Assembly (NCBI RefSeq): GCF_001956915.1
Contig: NZ_MLJO01000001.1
Span: forward strand, 62,001-126,000
Reading direction: 5' to 3'
DNA: 64,000 bases
From: Intrasporangium flavum
GTDB taxonomy: Bacteria > Actinomycetota > Actinomycetes > Actinomycetales > Dermatophilaceae
The translations under genes and the position numbers were made by a program. Each line of letters begins with the position of its first letter. The first letter of the stretch is position 1. The notes below the pieces were generated by a model that was not told the origin of the DNA, did not search any database, and was given only the letters and a program-made list of their open reading frames with translations. Positions 27,033-35,690 of this stretch are shown one piece after another.

Positions 27033-28520
27033 GTGGCGACCCTGAGCGAGCTCCTGCGCGGACGCACCGACCTGCCCGACCACGACATCGAGTGGCTCCA
27101 GCTCCTCGTCGGCGACTGGCAGCTCGTCGCCGACCTGTCCTTCGCCGACCTCGTCCTGTGGGTCCGCTCGGTGGGCGACCGCTGGGAGGCCGTGGCGCAC
27201 GTGCGCCCGACCACGGGCCAGCTCGTCTTCGTCGACGACCAGGTGGGCCGGGTGGCCGACCCGGGCCGCACCCGCGACCTGCTCGACGAGGCGGCGGCCG
27301 AGCAGCGCATCCTGCGCGTGCGCCAGGTCGTCGTGCCGCACGAGCAGGGGCCCGACCAGTCGGTCCGCGAGGAGTACATCCCCGTCGTGCGCGGCGGGCA
27401 CGTCGTCGCCGTCATGACGCGGCACACCAACCTCTGGACGACGCGCACCCCGAGCCGCCTCGAGCTGACCTACCTGGCCACGGCCGACGCGCTGTGCCGG
27501 ATGATCACCGGCGGGGAGTTCCCGCACGGCAGCGCCCCCACCGGGCTTCGCCGTGGCGCCCCGCGCGTCGGCGACGGCGTCATCCGCCTCGACGTCGACG
27601 GCGTCGTCACGTACGCGAGCCCGAACGCCGTGTCGGCGCTGCACCGCCTCGGCCACCTCGGCGAGGTCGTCGGGGCGAGCCTGGCCCAGATCGTCACCGA
27701 CAACGTCCGCGAGTCCTTCCCCGTCGACGAGGGCCTGCCGCTCGTCGTCACCGGCCGGCAGCCGTGGCGCACCGAGGTCGTCGCCGGCGGCACGACCGTC
27801 TCGATGCGGGCCATCCCGCTGACCGAGGCCGGCCAGCGGTTCGGGGCCATCGTCCTGATGCGTGACGTCGGCGAGCTCCGGCGGCGCGAGCGCGAGCTGA
27901 TGACCAAGGACGCGACGATCCGTGAGATCCACCACCGCGTCAAGAACAACCTCCAGTCCGTCGCCGCCCTTCTGCGCCTGCAGGCCCGACGCGTGCCGCA
28001 GGGGGAGGCGCGGATCGCGCTCGAGGAGGCCGAGCGGCGCGTCGGCACCATCGCCATGGTCCACGACCAGCTGAGCCAGGGCTTCGACGAGACCGTCGAC
28101 TTCGACGCCATCTCCCAGCGCGGCCTCAACGCCGTCGTCGAGGTGGCCTCGAACGGCGCCCCGGTCCGTGCCGTCACCGAGGGCTCCTTCGGGCGGCTGC
28201 GCGCCGAGGACGCCACGGCGCTCGCGATGGTCATGAGCGAGCTCGTGCAGAACTCCATCGAGCACGGCCTGGGCGATGCCGGGGGAGTGGTGCGGGTGCA
28301 CGTCGACCGCCAGACCGACGACCGCGGCCAGCCCATGGTCGTCGTGTCGGTCGAGGACGACGGCAAGGGCATCGACCCGGCCCGCCGCCCGGGGTCGGGC
28401 CTCGGCACCCAGATCGTCCAGTCGCTCATCGCCGACCTGCAGGGCCGCATCACGTGGGAGCCGGTCTCGCCGCACGGCACCCGGGCCCGGTTCACGGCGA
28501 GCCTGCGCCCGATCACCTGA
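27033..28520 (+). CDS. pdtaS: Sensor histidine kinase PdtaS-like (HisKA_2 family)
   Basis: 495-aa cytosolic kinase matching mycobacterial PdtaS (Rv3220c) in architecture and position beside whiB1. It has an N-terminal GAF-like domain (about 1-150), a PAS domain (about 180-285, VIRLDVDGVVTYASPNAV), a HisKA_2 dimerisation domain with the phospho-acceptor His in EIHHRVKNNLQSVAALLRLQ, and HATPase_c (MVMSELVQNSIEHGLG, VEDDGKGIDPARRPGSGLGTQIVQ). In mycobacteria PdtaS signals to the RNA-binding antiterminator PdtaR; no pdtaR is in this window. The GTG start suits the leaderless promoter. It converges on whiB1 with a hairpin between. Confidence 0.92.
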   Translation: MATLSELLRGRTDLPDHDIEWLQLLVGDWQLVADLSFADLVLWVRSVGDRWEAVAHVRPTTGQLVFVDDQVGRVADPGRTRDLLDEAAAEQRILRVRQVVVPHEQGPDQSVREEYIPVVRGGHVVAVMTRHTNLWTTRTPSRLELTYLATADALCRMITGGEFPHGSAPTGLRRGAPRVGDGVIRLDVDGVVTYASPNAVSALHRLGHLGEVVGASLAQIVTDNVRESFPVDEGLPLVVTGRQPWRTEVVAGGTTVSMRAIPLTEAGQRFGAIVLMRDVGELRRRERELMTKDATIREIHHRVKNNLQSVAALLRLQARRVPQGEARIALEEAERRVGTIAMVHDQLSQGFDETVDFDAISQRGLNAVVEVASNGAPVRAVTEGSFGRLRAEDATALAMVMSELVQNSIEHGLGDAGGVVRVHVDRQTDDRGQPMVVVSVEDDGKGIDPARRPGSGLGTQIVQSLIADLQGRITWEPVSPHGTRARFTASLRPIT

Positions 28521-28578
28521 CGCGCCCGCCCCGGATCACCAGACGCGTCCGCCCCCGGCGCGCGTCCGGGCAGCGGAA

Positions 28579-28606
28579 AGCCCGGCGACCGTGACGGTCA
28601 CCGGGC
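28579..28606. terminator. Bidirectional hairpin between pdtaS and whiB1
   Basis: AGCCCGGCGACCG (28579-28591) pairs with CGGTCACCGGGCT (28594-28606) with one mismatch and a minimal loop, so it forms from either strand. Confidence 0.7.
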
Positions 28607-28651
28607 TCGCTTCGGTGGTGCGTGAGGGGTGTGGTGCGCAGTGCGCCGGCC

Positions 28652-28900
28652 TCAGCCCGCCCGACGGGCGCGCGCGTTGCGGCGCTTGAGCGCTCGGCGC
28701 TCGTCCTCCGAGAGGCCGCCCCAGACGCCGGCGTCCTGGCCGGTCTCGAGCGCCCACTTCAGGCACGTGTCGATGACGGGGCAGGTCCGGCACACGGCCT
28801 TGGCCTCCTCGATCTGCAGGATGGCCGGGCCGGTGTTCCCGATCGGGAAGAACAGCTCGGGGTCGGCATCCAGGCAGGCAGCGCGGTCGCGCCAGTCCAT
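28652..28900 (-). CDS. whiB1: WhiB1, iron-sulfur transcriptional regulator
   Basis: 82-aa Wbl protein. The four cluster ligands are Cys9, Cys37, Cys40 and Cys46 in the Cx26-28CxxCxxxxxC arrangement, followed by the GVWGG turn and the basic DNA-binding tail SEDERRALKRRNARARR. It begins MDWRDRAAC and ends close to M. tuberculosis WhiB1, including PELFFPIGN. WhiB1 binds the primary sigma factor region 4, senses nitric oxide through its 4Fe-4S cluster and is essential in mycobacteria. The ATG has AAGGAG ten bases upstream. A 312-base gap upstream leaves room for complex control. Confidence 0.97.
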   Translation of the reverse strand: MDWRDRAACLDADPELFFPIGNTGPAILQIEEAKAVCRTCPVIDTCLKWALETGQDAGVWGGLSEDERRALKRRNARARRAG

Positions 28901-29212
28901 GCGGATCTTGCTCCTTCAGGTTGGTTGCGGCAGCCAGGAACGGGGTGCCGTCCTGCTGCAGGTCTCGGGCGCCATCGTCATTGTCGGAGCCTGGGTCTCG
29001 GCGGGTGGTCCAAGAGGGTTGCCCCCTGACCAACGACGACGCGCACGAAGGTGTTCCGTACGCGTCGAGGCCGTGAACCAGTGTGACCAACATCCATGTC
29101 CGTGTTCAACGCCGCGGGCGCAGATCACACCAAGGATTGATCTTATCGGCAGATGCCTTCCAGTTCCAGACCGGCGCCCGGGCTGTGACCGACGGCTCGG
29201 TACGCTGCGGCG
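28901..29212. other. whiB1 upstream regulatory region
   Basis: No gene is supported. On the minus strand an AT-rich segment at about 29131-29155 (GATAAGATCAATCC) is the best promoter candidate for whiB1 and would give a leader of more than 200 bases. A TGTGACCAACATCC half-site on the plus strand (near 29079) resembles only one arm of a CRP site. The plus-strand promoter of the 29213 gene lies at the right-hand end. Confidence 0.45.
29201..29206 (+). promoter_or_regulatory. Candidate -10 element, leaderless start of 29213 gene
   Basis: TACGCT positions initiation exactly on the GTG at 29213. Confidence 0.5.
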
Positions 29213-29671
29213 GTGAGTGCCACCGACCCCTCGCCAGCCCCGACCCCGGCGACCCCGGCCACGCCCGGTGCGGCGCAGCGCCTCGCGGGGGCGCTGACGC
29301 TGCTCCAGGCGCTCGTCGTCGTCGGGTTCGCCGGCTTCTTCGCCTACGAGATCGCCACGGGCGCCACCTCGACCGTCACGACGGCCGTCATGTCGGGGCT
29401 GCTCATCCTCGTCTTCGGCGTCGGCCTCGGGCTGCTGGCCCGCGGCTGGTTCCGGGGCCGCGACTGGCCGCGGACCCCGACCCTGCTGTGGAACGCCCTC
29501 CTGCTGCCCGTCGCGTGGTCGCTGCACGACTCCGACCGCACGCCCGTGGCGCTCGGGGTGGCCGCCGTGGCCCTCGTCAGCATCGGGGCCGCGCTCGCCA
29601 CACCGATGCGTCGCGACGCGGGGACGCCCGACGGACCCGACGAGCAGGATGCGCGGGACACCCGGGACTGA
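29213..29671 (+). CDS. Small membrane protein, unknown function
   Basis: 152-aa protein: a Pro/Ala/Thr-rich cytosolic N-terminus, then about four hydrophobic segments (LTLLQALVVVGFAGFFAYEI, TAVMSGLLILVFGVGLGLLA, TLLWNALLLPVAWSL, LGVAAVALVSIGAALA) and a charged C-terminal tail ending in alternating Asp, Gly and Arg. The pattern resembles small four-helix membrane proteins common in actinomycetes; I do not recognise a named family. It converges with the SGNH gene, 47 bases apart. Confidence 0.75.
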   Translation: MSATDPSPAPTPATPATPGAAQRLAGALTLLQALVVVGFAGFFAYEIATGATSTVTTAVMSGLLILVFGVGLGLLARGWFRGRDWPRTPTLLWNALLLPVAWSLHDSDRTPVALGVAAVALVSIGAALATPMRRDAGTPDGPDEQDARDTRD

Positions 29672-29718
29672 GCGCTGAGCCTGACGCCCGACCGGGCGCA
29701 CATCGCCCGGCCGGGCCC

Positions 29719-30507
29719 TCAGCTGAGCGAGAGCCAGTCGTTCCAGCCGTTGTGCAGCACGAGCCAGGCGATAAGGCCGTAGCCGGCCTGGCCGGGGTGC
29801 GCGCGGTCGGGGCTCGCCGCGAGGTCGGCCATCCACTGGTCGTGGGTGACGAGCGGGCGGAAGCAGTCGACGTAGGTGATGCCGCGGCGGGCGCAGACGT
29901 CGGCCTGGGCCTCGGCCAGGGCCTCCAGGCGCCGGTTCAGCTCGGCGTCGAGCGTCGGGGACAGGCCCACGACGAAGACGCCGATGCCGGCGTTGGTGGC
30001 CTCGTCGAGGATGTTGGCGAGGTTGAGCCGCGAGCGGGCCATCGTCATGCCCGACAGCACGTCGTTGGTGCCGACCGACAGCACGAGGCGACGCTCGCTG
30101 CGGCCCTTCCAGCGCGGGTGGCACTCGGCCCCCCAGCGGGCCACGACGTCACCGGACGTGTTGCCACGGACGCCGAGGTTGTAGGCCGTCAGGTCGAGGT
30201 CGGGGTGCTGCGTACGGGCCACGACGCGCCCGACCCAGCCCAGGCCCTTGGGGTCGCCGTAGCCGGCCGTCTGGGAGGCCCCGACGAAGACCATGCCGAC
30301 GTCGCGCACGCCGTCGGAGACGGTGAGCTCGGCGCTCGGGGTGTAGTAGGGCGTCGTCGGCTCCTCGGCCACGGGCGCCTCGGCAGGCTCGGGCGCCTGG
30401 GCCGGGAACCGGTTCGGCGTCGAGTCGGTGAACTGGGTGTGCGACGAGGGGTAGGCCGGGCCCACGCCGTACGGGTCGCGGGTGTCGCTGTCGCTGCTGT
30501 CGGTCAC
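29719..30507 (-). CDS. SGNH/GDSL-family hydrolase with disordered N-terminus
   Basis: 262-aa protein. Residues 1-60 are Pro/Ser/Thr/Glu-rich and probably unstructured, with no signal peptide. The SGNH domain (about 70-262) has VFVGASQTAGYG (Ser in GAS rather than GDS), LGVRGNTSGDVV, LSVGTNDVL and the Asp/His block PDRAHPGQAGYG. Substrate unknown. The GTG start (30507) lies three bases after the stop of the DUF6104 gene, so the two form an operon. The in-frame conserved blocks leave no doubt about the family. Confidence 0.85.
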   Translation of the reverse strand: MTDSSDSDTRDPYGVGPAYPSSHTQFTDSTPNRFPAQAPEPAEAPVAEEPTTPYYTPSAELTVSDGVRDVGMVFVGASQTAGYGDPKGLGWVGRVVARTQHPDLDLTAYNLGVRGNTSGDVVARWGAECHPRWKGRSERRLVLSVGTNDVLSGMTMARSRLNLANILDEATNAGIGVFVVGLSPTLDAELNRRLEALAEAQADVCARRGITYVDCFRPLVTHDQWMADLAASPDRAHPGQAGYGLIAWLVLHNGWNDWLSLS

Positions 30508-30510
30508 GGA

Positions 30511-30687
30511 TCAGTCCTCGTCGTCGTCCAGCCGGGCGAGCCACGTGGCCAGGCGCTCGACCGGCACCTCGAACTCGGGGTTGAGGTCGACGAAGACGCG
30601 CAGCTGCTCGGCGAGCCACTCGAGGGTGACCTCCTCCTCGCCGCGACGGGCCGCCAGCTCCTCGATGCCCCGGTCGGTGAAGTACAC
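30511..30687 (-). CDS. DUF6104 family protein
   Basis: 58-aa acidic protein, read as VYFTDRGIEELAARRG, then EVTLEWLAEQLRVFVDLNPEFEVPVE's core and a C-terminal WLARLDDDED. This is the small actinobacterial DUF6104 family, strongly conserved and usually annotated near kgd. Its role is unknown; the sequence looks like a compact helical adaptor. The GTG start is fixed by the conserved YFTDRGIEEL block and by a -10-like element placing initiation on it. It is first in a two-gene unit with the SGNH hydrolase. Confidence 0.87.
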   Translation of the reverse strand: MYFTDRGIEELAARRGEEEVTLEWLAEQLRVFVDLNPEFEVPVERLATWLARLDDDED

Positions 30688-30693
30688 GTGGGG

Positions 30694-30699
30694 AGGTTA
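30694..30699 (-). promoter_or_regulatory. Candidate -10 element, leaderless start of DUF6104 gene
   Basis: TAACCT on the minus strand (30699-30694) positions initiation exactly on the GTG at 30687. Confidence 0.5.
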
Positions 30700-30745
30700 T
30701 CGCGTCAGCCGCACGGCTCGGCGGAGGCGGGCCGGGAACGCGGGA

Positions 30746-30775
30746 AGGGCCCCCGCCACGGTCGGCGGGGGCCCT
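30746..30775 (-). terminator. Hairpin after kgd
   Basis: AGGGCCCCCGCC (30746-30757) pairs perfectly with GGCGGGGGCCCT (30764-30775) around a six-base loop, 52 bases beyond the kgd stop. Confidence 0.78.
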
Positions 30776-30827
30776 CCTCGAGCACTGCGGGTGCGGCGTC
30801 CTCACCGGGTGGTCAGGACGCGTCGGA

Positions 30828-33800
30828 TCAGCGGTCGAACGCCTTGGACAGCAGCTCGGCCTGCTCGGCGGCGTGCTTCTTCGAGGAGCCCGTCGCAGGC
30901 GACGCGGCGGCCTTGCGGGCCACGACGCGCCACGGACGCTGCTCGCCGACGTCGCAGAGGTCCTCGTGCAGCCACTGCGCCATGATCGGCCAGGCGCCCT
31001 GGTTGCGCGGCTCGTCCTGGACCCACACGAGCTCGGCGCCCGGGTAGGCCGCGACGGCCTCGGCGATCTCCTCGACCGGGATCGGGTAGAGCTGCTCGAC
31101 GCGGACGATCGCCGTGGAGCGGTCGCCGCGCTTGGCGCGCTCGGCGTCGAGCTCGTGGACGATCTTGCCCGAGGCGAGCAGGACGCGGGTGACCTGGTCG
31201 GTGACGCCCTCGTGGTCGGGCAGCACCGGGCGGAAGCCGCCGGTCGTGAAGGCCTCGACGCCGCTGGCTGCGGCCTTGCTGCGCAGCATCGACTTCGGGG
31301 TGAAGACGACGAGCGGGGTGCGCGGTCGGTTGTAGGCCTGGCGGCGCAGCAGGTGGAAGTAGCTCGCCGCGGTCGAGGGGTAGGCGACCGTCATGTTGTT
31401 CTCGGCGCAGAGCTGCAGGTAGCGCTCGATGCGCGCCGAGCTGTGGTCGGGACCCTGGCCCTCGTAGCCGTGCGGGAGCAGGAGCACGACCGAGCTGCGC
31501 TGGCCCCACTTCTGCTCCGAGCTGGAGATGAACTCGTCGACGATGGTCTGCGCGCCGTTGCCGAAGTCGCCGAACTGGGCCTCCCAGAGGACGAGGGCAT
31601 CGGGTCGCTCGACCGAGTAGCCGTACTCGAAGCCCATGGCCGCGTACTCCGACAGCAGCGAGTCGTAGACCCAGAAGCGGGCCTGGCCCTCGCCGAGGTA
31701 GAGCAGCGGCGTCCACTCCTCCGCGTTGTCCTTGTCGATGAGGACCGCGTGTCGCTGGACGAACGTGCCGCGACGGCTGTCCTGGCCGGCGAGGCGGATC
31801 GGCGTGCCCTCCTTGAGCAGGGTGCCGAACGCGAGCAACTCGGCCATCGGCCAGTCGATGCCGCCGTCGTGCACCATCTGGGCGCGCTTGTCCATGAGCT
31901 GCTTGAGCTTCGGGTGGATCGTGAAGCCCTGCGGCGGGTTGGCGAAGGTCTCGCCGATGTGGACGAGCTCGGCGGCCGCGACCCCGGTCTCGGTGGCCGA
32001 GCGCACCGGGCGCGCGTCGTCCTGCACCTGGGCGGTCGGACGCTCGAGCCCGGCGTTGTCGGGCGCGTCGCTGTCGGCGTCGGTCTGGCCCGCGGCGGCG
32101 GCCGCGGCGCTCTTCTTCGCCTCGCGCGTCTCGATGAAGACCCGCTCGAGCTGCTGCTGGTAGTCGCGCAGCGCGGCCTCGGCGTCCTCGACGCTGATGT
32201 CGCCGCGGCCGATGAGCGACTCGGTGTAGAGCTTGCGCACCGAGCGCTTGGCCTCGATGAGGTTGTACATGAGCGGCTGGGTCATCGACGGGTCGTCGCC
32301 CTCGTTGTGGCCGCGACGGCGGTAGCAGACCATGTCGATGACGACGTCCTTGTTGAACGCCTGGCGGAAGTCGTAGGCGAGCTCGGCGACGCGCACGCAC
32401 GCCTCCGGGTCGTCGCCGTTGACGTGGAAGATCGGCGCCTGGATCATCCGCGCGACGTCGGTGGCGTACACCGACGAGCGCGAGCTGCTCGGCGAGGTCG
32501 TGAAGCCGACCTGGTTGTTGATGACGACGTGGATCGTGCCGCCGGTGCGGTAGCCGCGCAGCTGGCTGAGGTTGAGCGTCTCGGCCACGACGCCCTGGCC
32601 GGCGAACGCGGCGTCGCCGTGCATGAGCACGGGCAGGACGGTGAAGGCCTCGCCGGCGAGGTTGAGGCGGTCCTGCTTGGCGCGGACGATGCCCTCGAGC
32701 ACCGGGTTGACCGCCTCGAGGTGGCTGGGGTTGGCCGCGAGGTAGACCTTCGTCTTGCTGCCGTCCTCGGCGACGAACTCACCCTCGGTGCCCAGGTGGT
32801 ACTTGACGTCGCCGGAGCCCTGGACCGACTTCGGGTCCTGGGTGCCCTCGAACTCGCGGAAGATCTGGCCGTAGGACTTGCCGGCGATGTTGGCGAGCAC
32901 GTTGAGGCGGCCACGGTGCGGCATGCCGATGCAGACCTCGTCGAGGTCCTCGCTCGCGGCGCGGCACAGGATCCGGTCGAGCAGGGCGATGACCGACTCG
33001 CCGCCCTCGAGGGAGAAGCGCTTCTGGCCGACGAACTTCGTCTGCAGGAAGGTCTCGAAGGCCTCGGCGGCGTTGAGGCGGCGCATGATCCGCATCTGCT
33101 CGTCGCGGTTGGCCTTCTCGTAGGGCCGCTCGACCTTGTCCTGGATCCACTTGCGCTGCTCGGGGTCCTGGATGTGCATGTACTCGATGCCGACGGTGCG
33201 GCAGTACGAGTCGCGCAGGATGCCGAGGATCTTGCGCAGCTTGAGGAACGGCGCCCCGCCGAACCCGCCCGTGGCGAACGTGCGGTCGAGGTCCCAGAGG
33301 GTCAGGCCGTGCGTCGTGACGTCGAGGTCGTGGTGGCGACGCTGCTTGTACTCGAGCGGGTCGGTGTCGGCCATGAGGTGGCCGCGGACGCGGTAGGCGT
33401 GGATGAGCTCCTGGACGCGGGCGACCTTGTTGATGTCGTCGTCGTGGGAGGAGTCGATGTCCTGGATCCAGCGGACCGGCTCGTACGGGATGCGCAGCGA
33501 CTCGAAGATCTCGTCGTAGAACGCGTTCTTGCCGAGGAGCAGCTCGTGGATGATCCGCAGGAACTCGCCGCTCTGGGCGCCCTGGATGATCCGGTGGTCG
33601 TAGGTCGAGGTGAGCGTCAGGATCTTGCTCACGGCGTTGCGGTTGAGCGTCTCGTTGCTCGCGCCCTGCCACTCCGCCGGGTACTCGAGGGCGCCGACGC
33701 CGATGATGGTGCCCTGGCCCTTCATGAGGCGCGGCACCGAGTGCACGGTGCCGATGCCGCCGGGGTTGGTCAGGCTGATCGTCGTGCCCTGGAAGTCCTC

Positions 33801-34673
33801 GACGGTCAGCTTGTTGCCGCGCGCCTTGCGCACGAGGTCCTCGTAGGCGGTCCAGAAGTGGACGAAGTCCATCTCCTCGGCCGACTTGACCGAGGGGACG
33901 ACGAGGCTGCGGCTGCCGTCGGGCTTGGCCAGGTCGATGGCGAGGCCGAAGTTGACGTGGGCCGGGCGCACGAGCGCCGGCTTGCCGTTGACCTCGGTGA
34001 AGCCGTGGTTCATCTCCGGCAGCATCGAGATCGCCTTGACCATGGCGAAGCCGATGATGTGGGTGAAGCTGACCTTGCCGCCGCGGGAGCGGGCGAGGTG
34101 GTTGTTGATGACGACGCGGTTGTCGATGAGCAGCTTGGCCGGGACGGCGCGCACGCTCGTGGCGGTGGGCACCTCGAGGGAGGTCTCCATGTTGGACACG
34201 ACGCGCGAGGCGGCGCCGCGCAGGGGCACGACCTCGTCCTCGTTGACCGGGCCGGTGTCCTTGACGGCCGGGATGTCGCGCGGCTTGGGGGCCTCGGCGG
34301 CGGGCTCGGTCTTGGCCTCGGTCTTGGGCTCGGTCTTGGCCTCCGGCTTCGGCTCGGTCTTGGCCTTTGCCTCCGGCTGCGCAGCGGCGGCCGGCTTGGC
34401 GACGGCGGGAGCGGCCGCGGCGGTGCCGTTGGTGCCGTTGGTCGCCGGGGCGGGGGCGGGCGCCGGAGCCGCGGGAGCCGGCTGGGCCTTGGGGGTGGTC
34501 GTCGTGGCACCGTTCGCGTCCGTGTCCCCGGGTCGGTAGTCCTCGAAGAACCCCCACCAGGCCTTGTCGACGGACTGCTTGTCCGTCAGGAACTGCTGGT
34601 AGAGCTCGTCGACGAGCCATTCGTTCGGACCGAATGCTGCGATCGGGTCTCCGGACGTGGACTGATCGGACAC
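30828..34673 (-). CDS. kgd: Multifunctional 2-oxoglutarate decarboxylase/dehydrogenase E1 with E2 succinyltransferase domain
   Basis: 1281-aa TCA-cycle enzyme of the actinobacterial Kgd/OdhA type, which fuses an E2o-like acyltransferase to the thiamine-diphosphate E1o. A short N-terminal helix ([12 protein letters not shown]) is followed by a Lys/Ala/Pro/Glu-rich linker (about 45-125), the E2 core (about 145-375, [18 protein letters not shown], and [14 protein letters not shown] holding the catalytic His), then E1 from about 415 ([50 protein letters not shown]). There is no lipoyl domain, as usual for this class, so it works with the lipoylated E2 of pyruvate dehydrogenase. The GTG at 34673 was chosen from the AAAGAGG ten bases upstream and the family N-terminus. 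Confidence 0.96.
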   Translation of the reverse strand: MSDQSTSGDPIAAFGPNEWLVDELYQQFLTDKQSVDKAWWGFFEDYRPGDTDANGATTTTPKAQPAPAAPAPAPAPATNGTNGTAAAAPAVAKPAAAAQPEAKAKTEPKPEAKTEPKTEAKTEPAAEAPKPRDIPAVKDTGPVNEDEVVPLRGAASRVVSNMETSLEVPTATSVRAVPAKLLIDNRVVINNHLARSRGGKVSFTHIIGFAMVKAISMLPEMNHGFTEVNGKPALVRPAHVNFGLAIDLAKPDGSRSLVVPSVKSAEEMDFVHFWTAYEDLVRKARGNKLTVEDFQGTTISLTNPGGIGTVHSVPRLMKGQGTIIGVGALEYPAEWQGASNETLNRNAVSKILTLTSTYDHRIIQGAQSGEFLRIIHELLLGKNAFYDEIFESLRIPYEPVRWIQDIDSSHDDDINKVARVQELIHAYRVRGHLMADTDPLEYKQRRHHDLDVTTHGLTLWDLDRTFATGGFGGAPFLKLRKILGILRDSYCRTVGIEYMHIQDPEQRKWIQDKVERPYEKANRDEQMRIMRRLNAAEAFETFLQTKFVGQKRFSLEGGESVIALLDRILCRAASEDLDEVCIGMPHRGRLNVLANIAGKSYGQIFREFEGTQDPKSVQGSGDVKYHLGTEGEFVAEDGSKTKVYLAANPSHLEAVNPVLEGIVRAKQDRLNLAGEAFTVLPVLMHGDAAFAGQGVVAETLNLSQLRGYRTGGTIHVVINNQVGFTTSPSSSRSSVYATDVARMIQAPIFHVNGDDPEACVRVAELAYDFRQAFNKDVVIDMVCYRRRGHNEGDDPSMTQPLMYNLIEAKRSVRKLYTESLIGRGDISVEDAEAALRDYQQQLERVFIETREAKKSAAAAAAGQTDADSDAPDNAGLERPTAQVQDDARPVRSATETGVAAAELVHIGETFANPPQGFTIHPKLKQLMDKRAQMVHDGGIDWPMAELLAFGTLLKEGTPIRLAGQDSRRGTFVQRHAVLIDKDNAEEWTPLLYLGEGQARFWVYDSLLSEYAAMGFEYGYSVERPDALVLWEAQFGDFGNGAQTIVDEFISSSEQKWGQRSSVVLLLPHGYEGQGPDHSSARIERYLQLCAENNMTVAYPSTAASYFHLLRRQAYNRPRTPLVVFTPKSMLRSKAAASGVEAFTTGGFRPVLPDHEGVTDQVTRVLLASGKIVHELDAERAKRGDRSTAIVRVEQLYPIPVEEIAEAVAAYPGAELVWVQDEPRNQGAWPIMAQWLHEDLCDVGEQRPWRVVARKAAASPATGSSKKHAAEQAELLSKAFDR

Positions 34674-34726
34674 GGCGAATGCGCCTCTTTCGTTGGCTTG
34701 GGTGCGTCGGTGCCTAACAGGGGTCA

Positions 34727-34732
34727 AGCCTA
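34727..34732 (-). promoter_or_regulatory. Candidate -10 element of kgd
   Basis: TAGGCT on the minus strand (34732-34727) gives initiation near 34720 and a leader of about 47 bases before the GTG. Confidence 0.45.
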
Positions 34733-34777
34733 GCCCCGCGCGCTCGAATACCCGACATGGGCTCGGATGTCGAGCCG

Positions 34778-34812
34778 GGATCGTGACGAGGCATTCGTCA
34801 CGTTGCGATCCG
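34778..34812. promoter_or_regulatory. Extended dyad upstream of kgd
   Basis: CGTGACGA (34782-34789) and TCGTCACG (34795-34802) form a perfect inverted repeat around GGCAT. An outer pair GGATCG/CGATCC extends it with a short bulge. It lies upstream of the kgd -10 and may be an operator; a smaller dyad GGCTC/GAGCC sits at 34760-34776. Confidence 0.4.
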
Positions 34813-34827
34813 GCCCCGATCCTGCCT

Positions 34828-34853
34828 GCCCGACGCGCGTGGGCGGGTCGGGC
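34828..34853 (-). terminator. Candidate hairpin after ABC exporter genes
   Basis: GCCCGAC (34828-34834) pairs with GTCGGGC (34847-34853). It lies 34-59 bases past the permease stop on the minus strand. Confidence 0.45.
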
Positions 34854-34886
34854 GAGGCGGGCGTGTAGGCCGTCGGTCCGGACGCG

Positions 34887-35690
34887 TCAGCTGATGTCGC
34901 TGCGCACCGTGCGCCAGGTGCCGAGGCCGGCCATGAGGGTGGCGTAGCCGGCCAGGACGAGGGCCCCGGCCCACCACGACAGCTGCTCGAGGACCTCCCC
35001 GTTGAAGCCGCCGCCGGAGGTGTCGAGCATCGCCGCCGTGGCCCGGCTCGGCAGGTACGGCGCGATCGTCTTGCCCCAGTCGGTGAGGGCCAGCACGAGG
35101 CTGAGGATCGGCTCGAGGATCCAGGCGACGGCCACGGAGATGAGCAGGGCGGCCACCTGGTTGGGGATGAGGATGCCGGCGCCGAGGCCGATGAGGGCCC
35201 AGAGGCCGAGGACGAGCAGCGACAGCGCCAGGGTGCGCCAGATGGCCGGGTCGGCGAAGGGCTGGTGCCCCTTGGACCGGAGCACGAGGGTGCCGGCGGC
35301 GACGGAGCCGGCGAGCGACAGGACGCCGTAGAAGGCCCCGATCACGAGGAGCGAGACGACCTTGGCGCCCATGACGCGCCCGCGTCGGGGCGTGGCCAGG
35401 AAGGTGGCGGTGATCGTCTTGTGCCGGTACTCCGAGCCGATCGTCATGACGCCGATGGCGAGGGTGAGCAGGTAGCCGACCTGGATCCCGCCGGTGAAGA
35501 CGGCCTTGGCCAGGGCGAGGTCGGTGCGCGGCACTGCCGCGGCCTGGGGCCCCTGGACGGCGTTGCTGGTGAAGACGTACGCGAAGAGCACCGCGAAGGC
35601 GGCGCCGGTGACCGTGACGGCGATCGCCATGCCCCACCAGAGGCGCGTCGTGAAGAACTTGCGGAACTCGGAGCGGATCGCGGCGGTCAT
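34887..35690 (-). CDS. ABC-2-type transporter permease
   Basis: 267-aa membrane subunit with six hydrophobic segments (WWGMAIAVTVTGAAFAVLFAYVF, GYLLTLAIGVMTIGSEY, VVSLLVIGAFYGVLSLAGSVAAG, LALSLLVLGLWALIGLGAGIL, VAALLISVAVAWILEPILSLVL, WWAGALVLAGYATLMAGLG). It carries the cytosolic segment TIGSEYRHKTITATFLATPRR typical of ABC-2 permeases. Its ATG overlaps the TGA of the ATPase gene (ATGA), so the pair is translated together. The substrate is unknown; such pairs commonly give antibiotic or bacteriocin export, or act in envelope maintenance. Confidence 0.9.
   Translation of the reverse strand: MTAAIRSEFRKFFTTRLWWGMAIAVTVTGAAFAVLFAYVFTSNAVQGPQAAAVPRTDLALAKAVFTGGIQVGYLLTLAIGVMTIGSEYRHKTITATFLATPRRGRVMGAKVVSLLVIGAFYGVLSLAGSVAAGTLVLRSKGHQPFADPAIWRTLALSLLVLGLWALIGLGAGILIPNQVAALLISVAVAWILEPILSLVLALTDWGKTIAPYLPSRATAAMLDTSGGGFNGEVLEQLSWWAGALVLAGYATLMAGLGTWRTVRSDIS

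Noticed and set aside
29070-29100. CRP site upstream of whiB1
   Set aside because: Only one TGTGA arm is present; the second arm does not match TCACA.
28629-29216. Plus-strand frames across whiB1 and its upstream region as a gene
   Set aside because: They run antisense to the unmistakable WhiB1 frame and show no conserved features.
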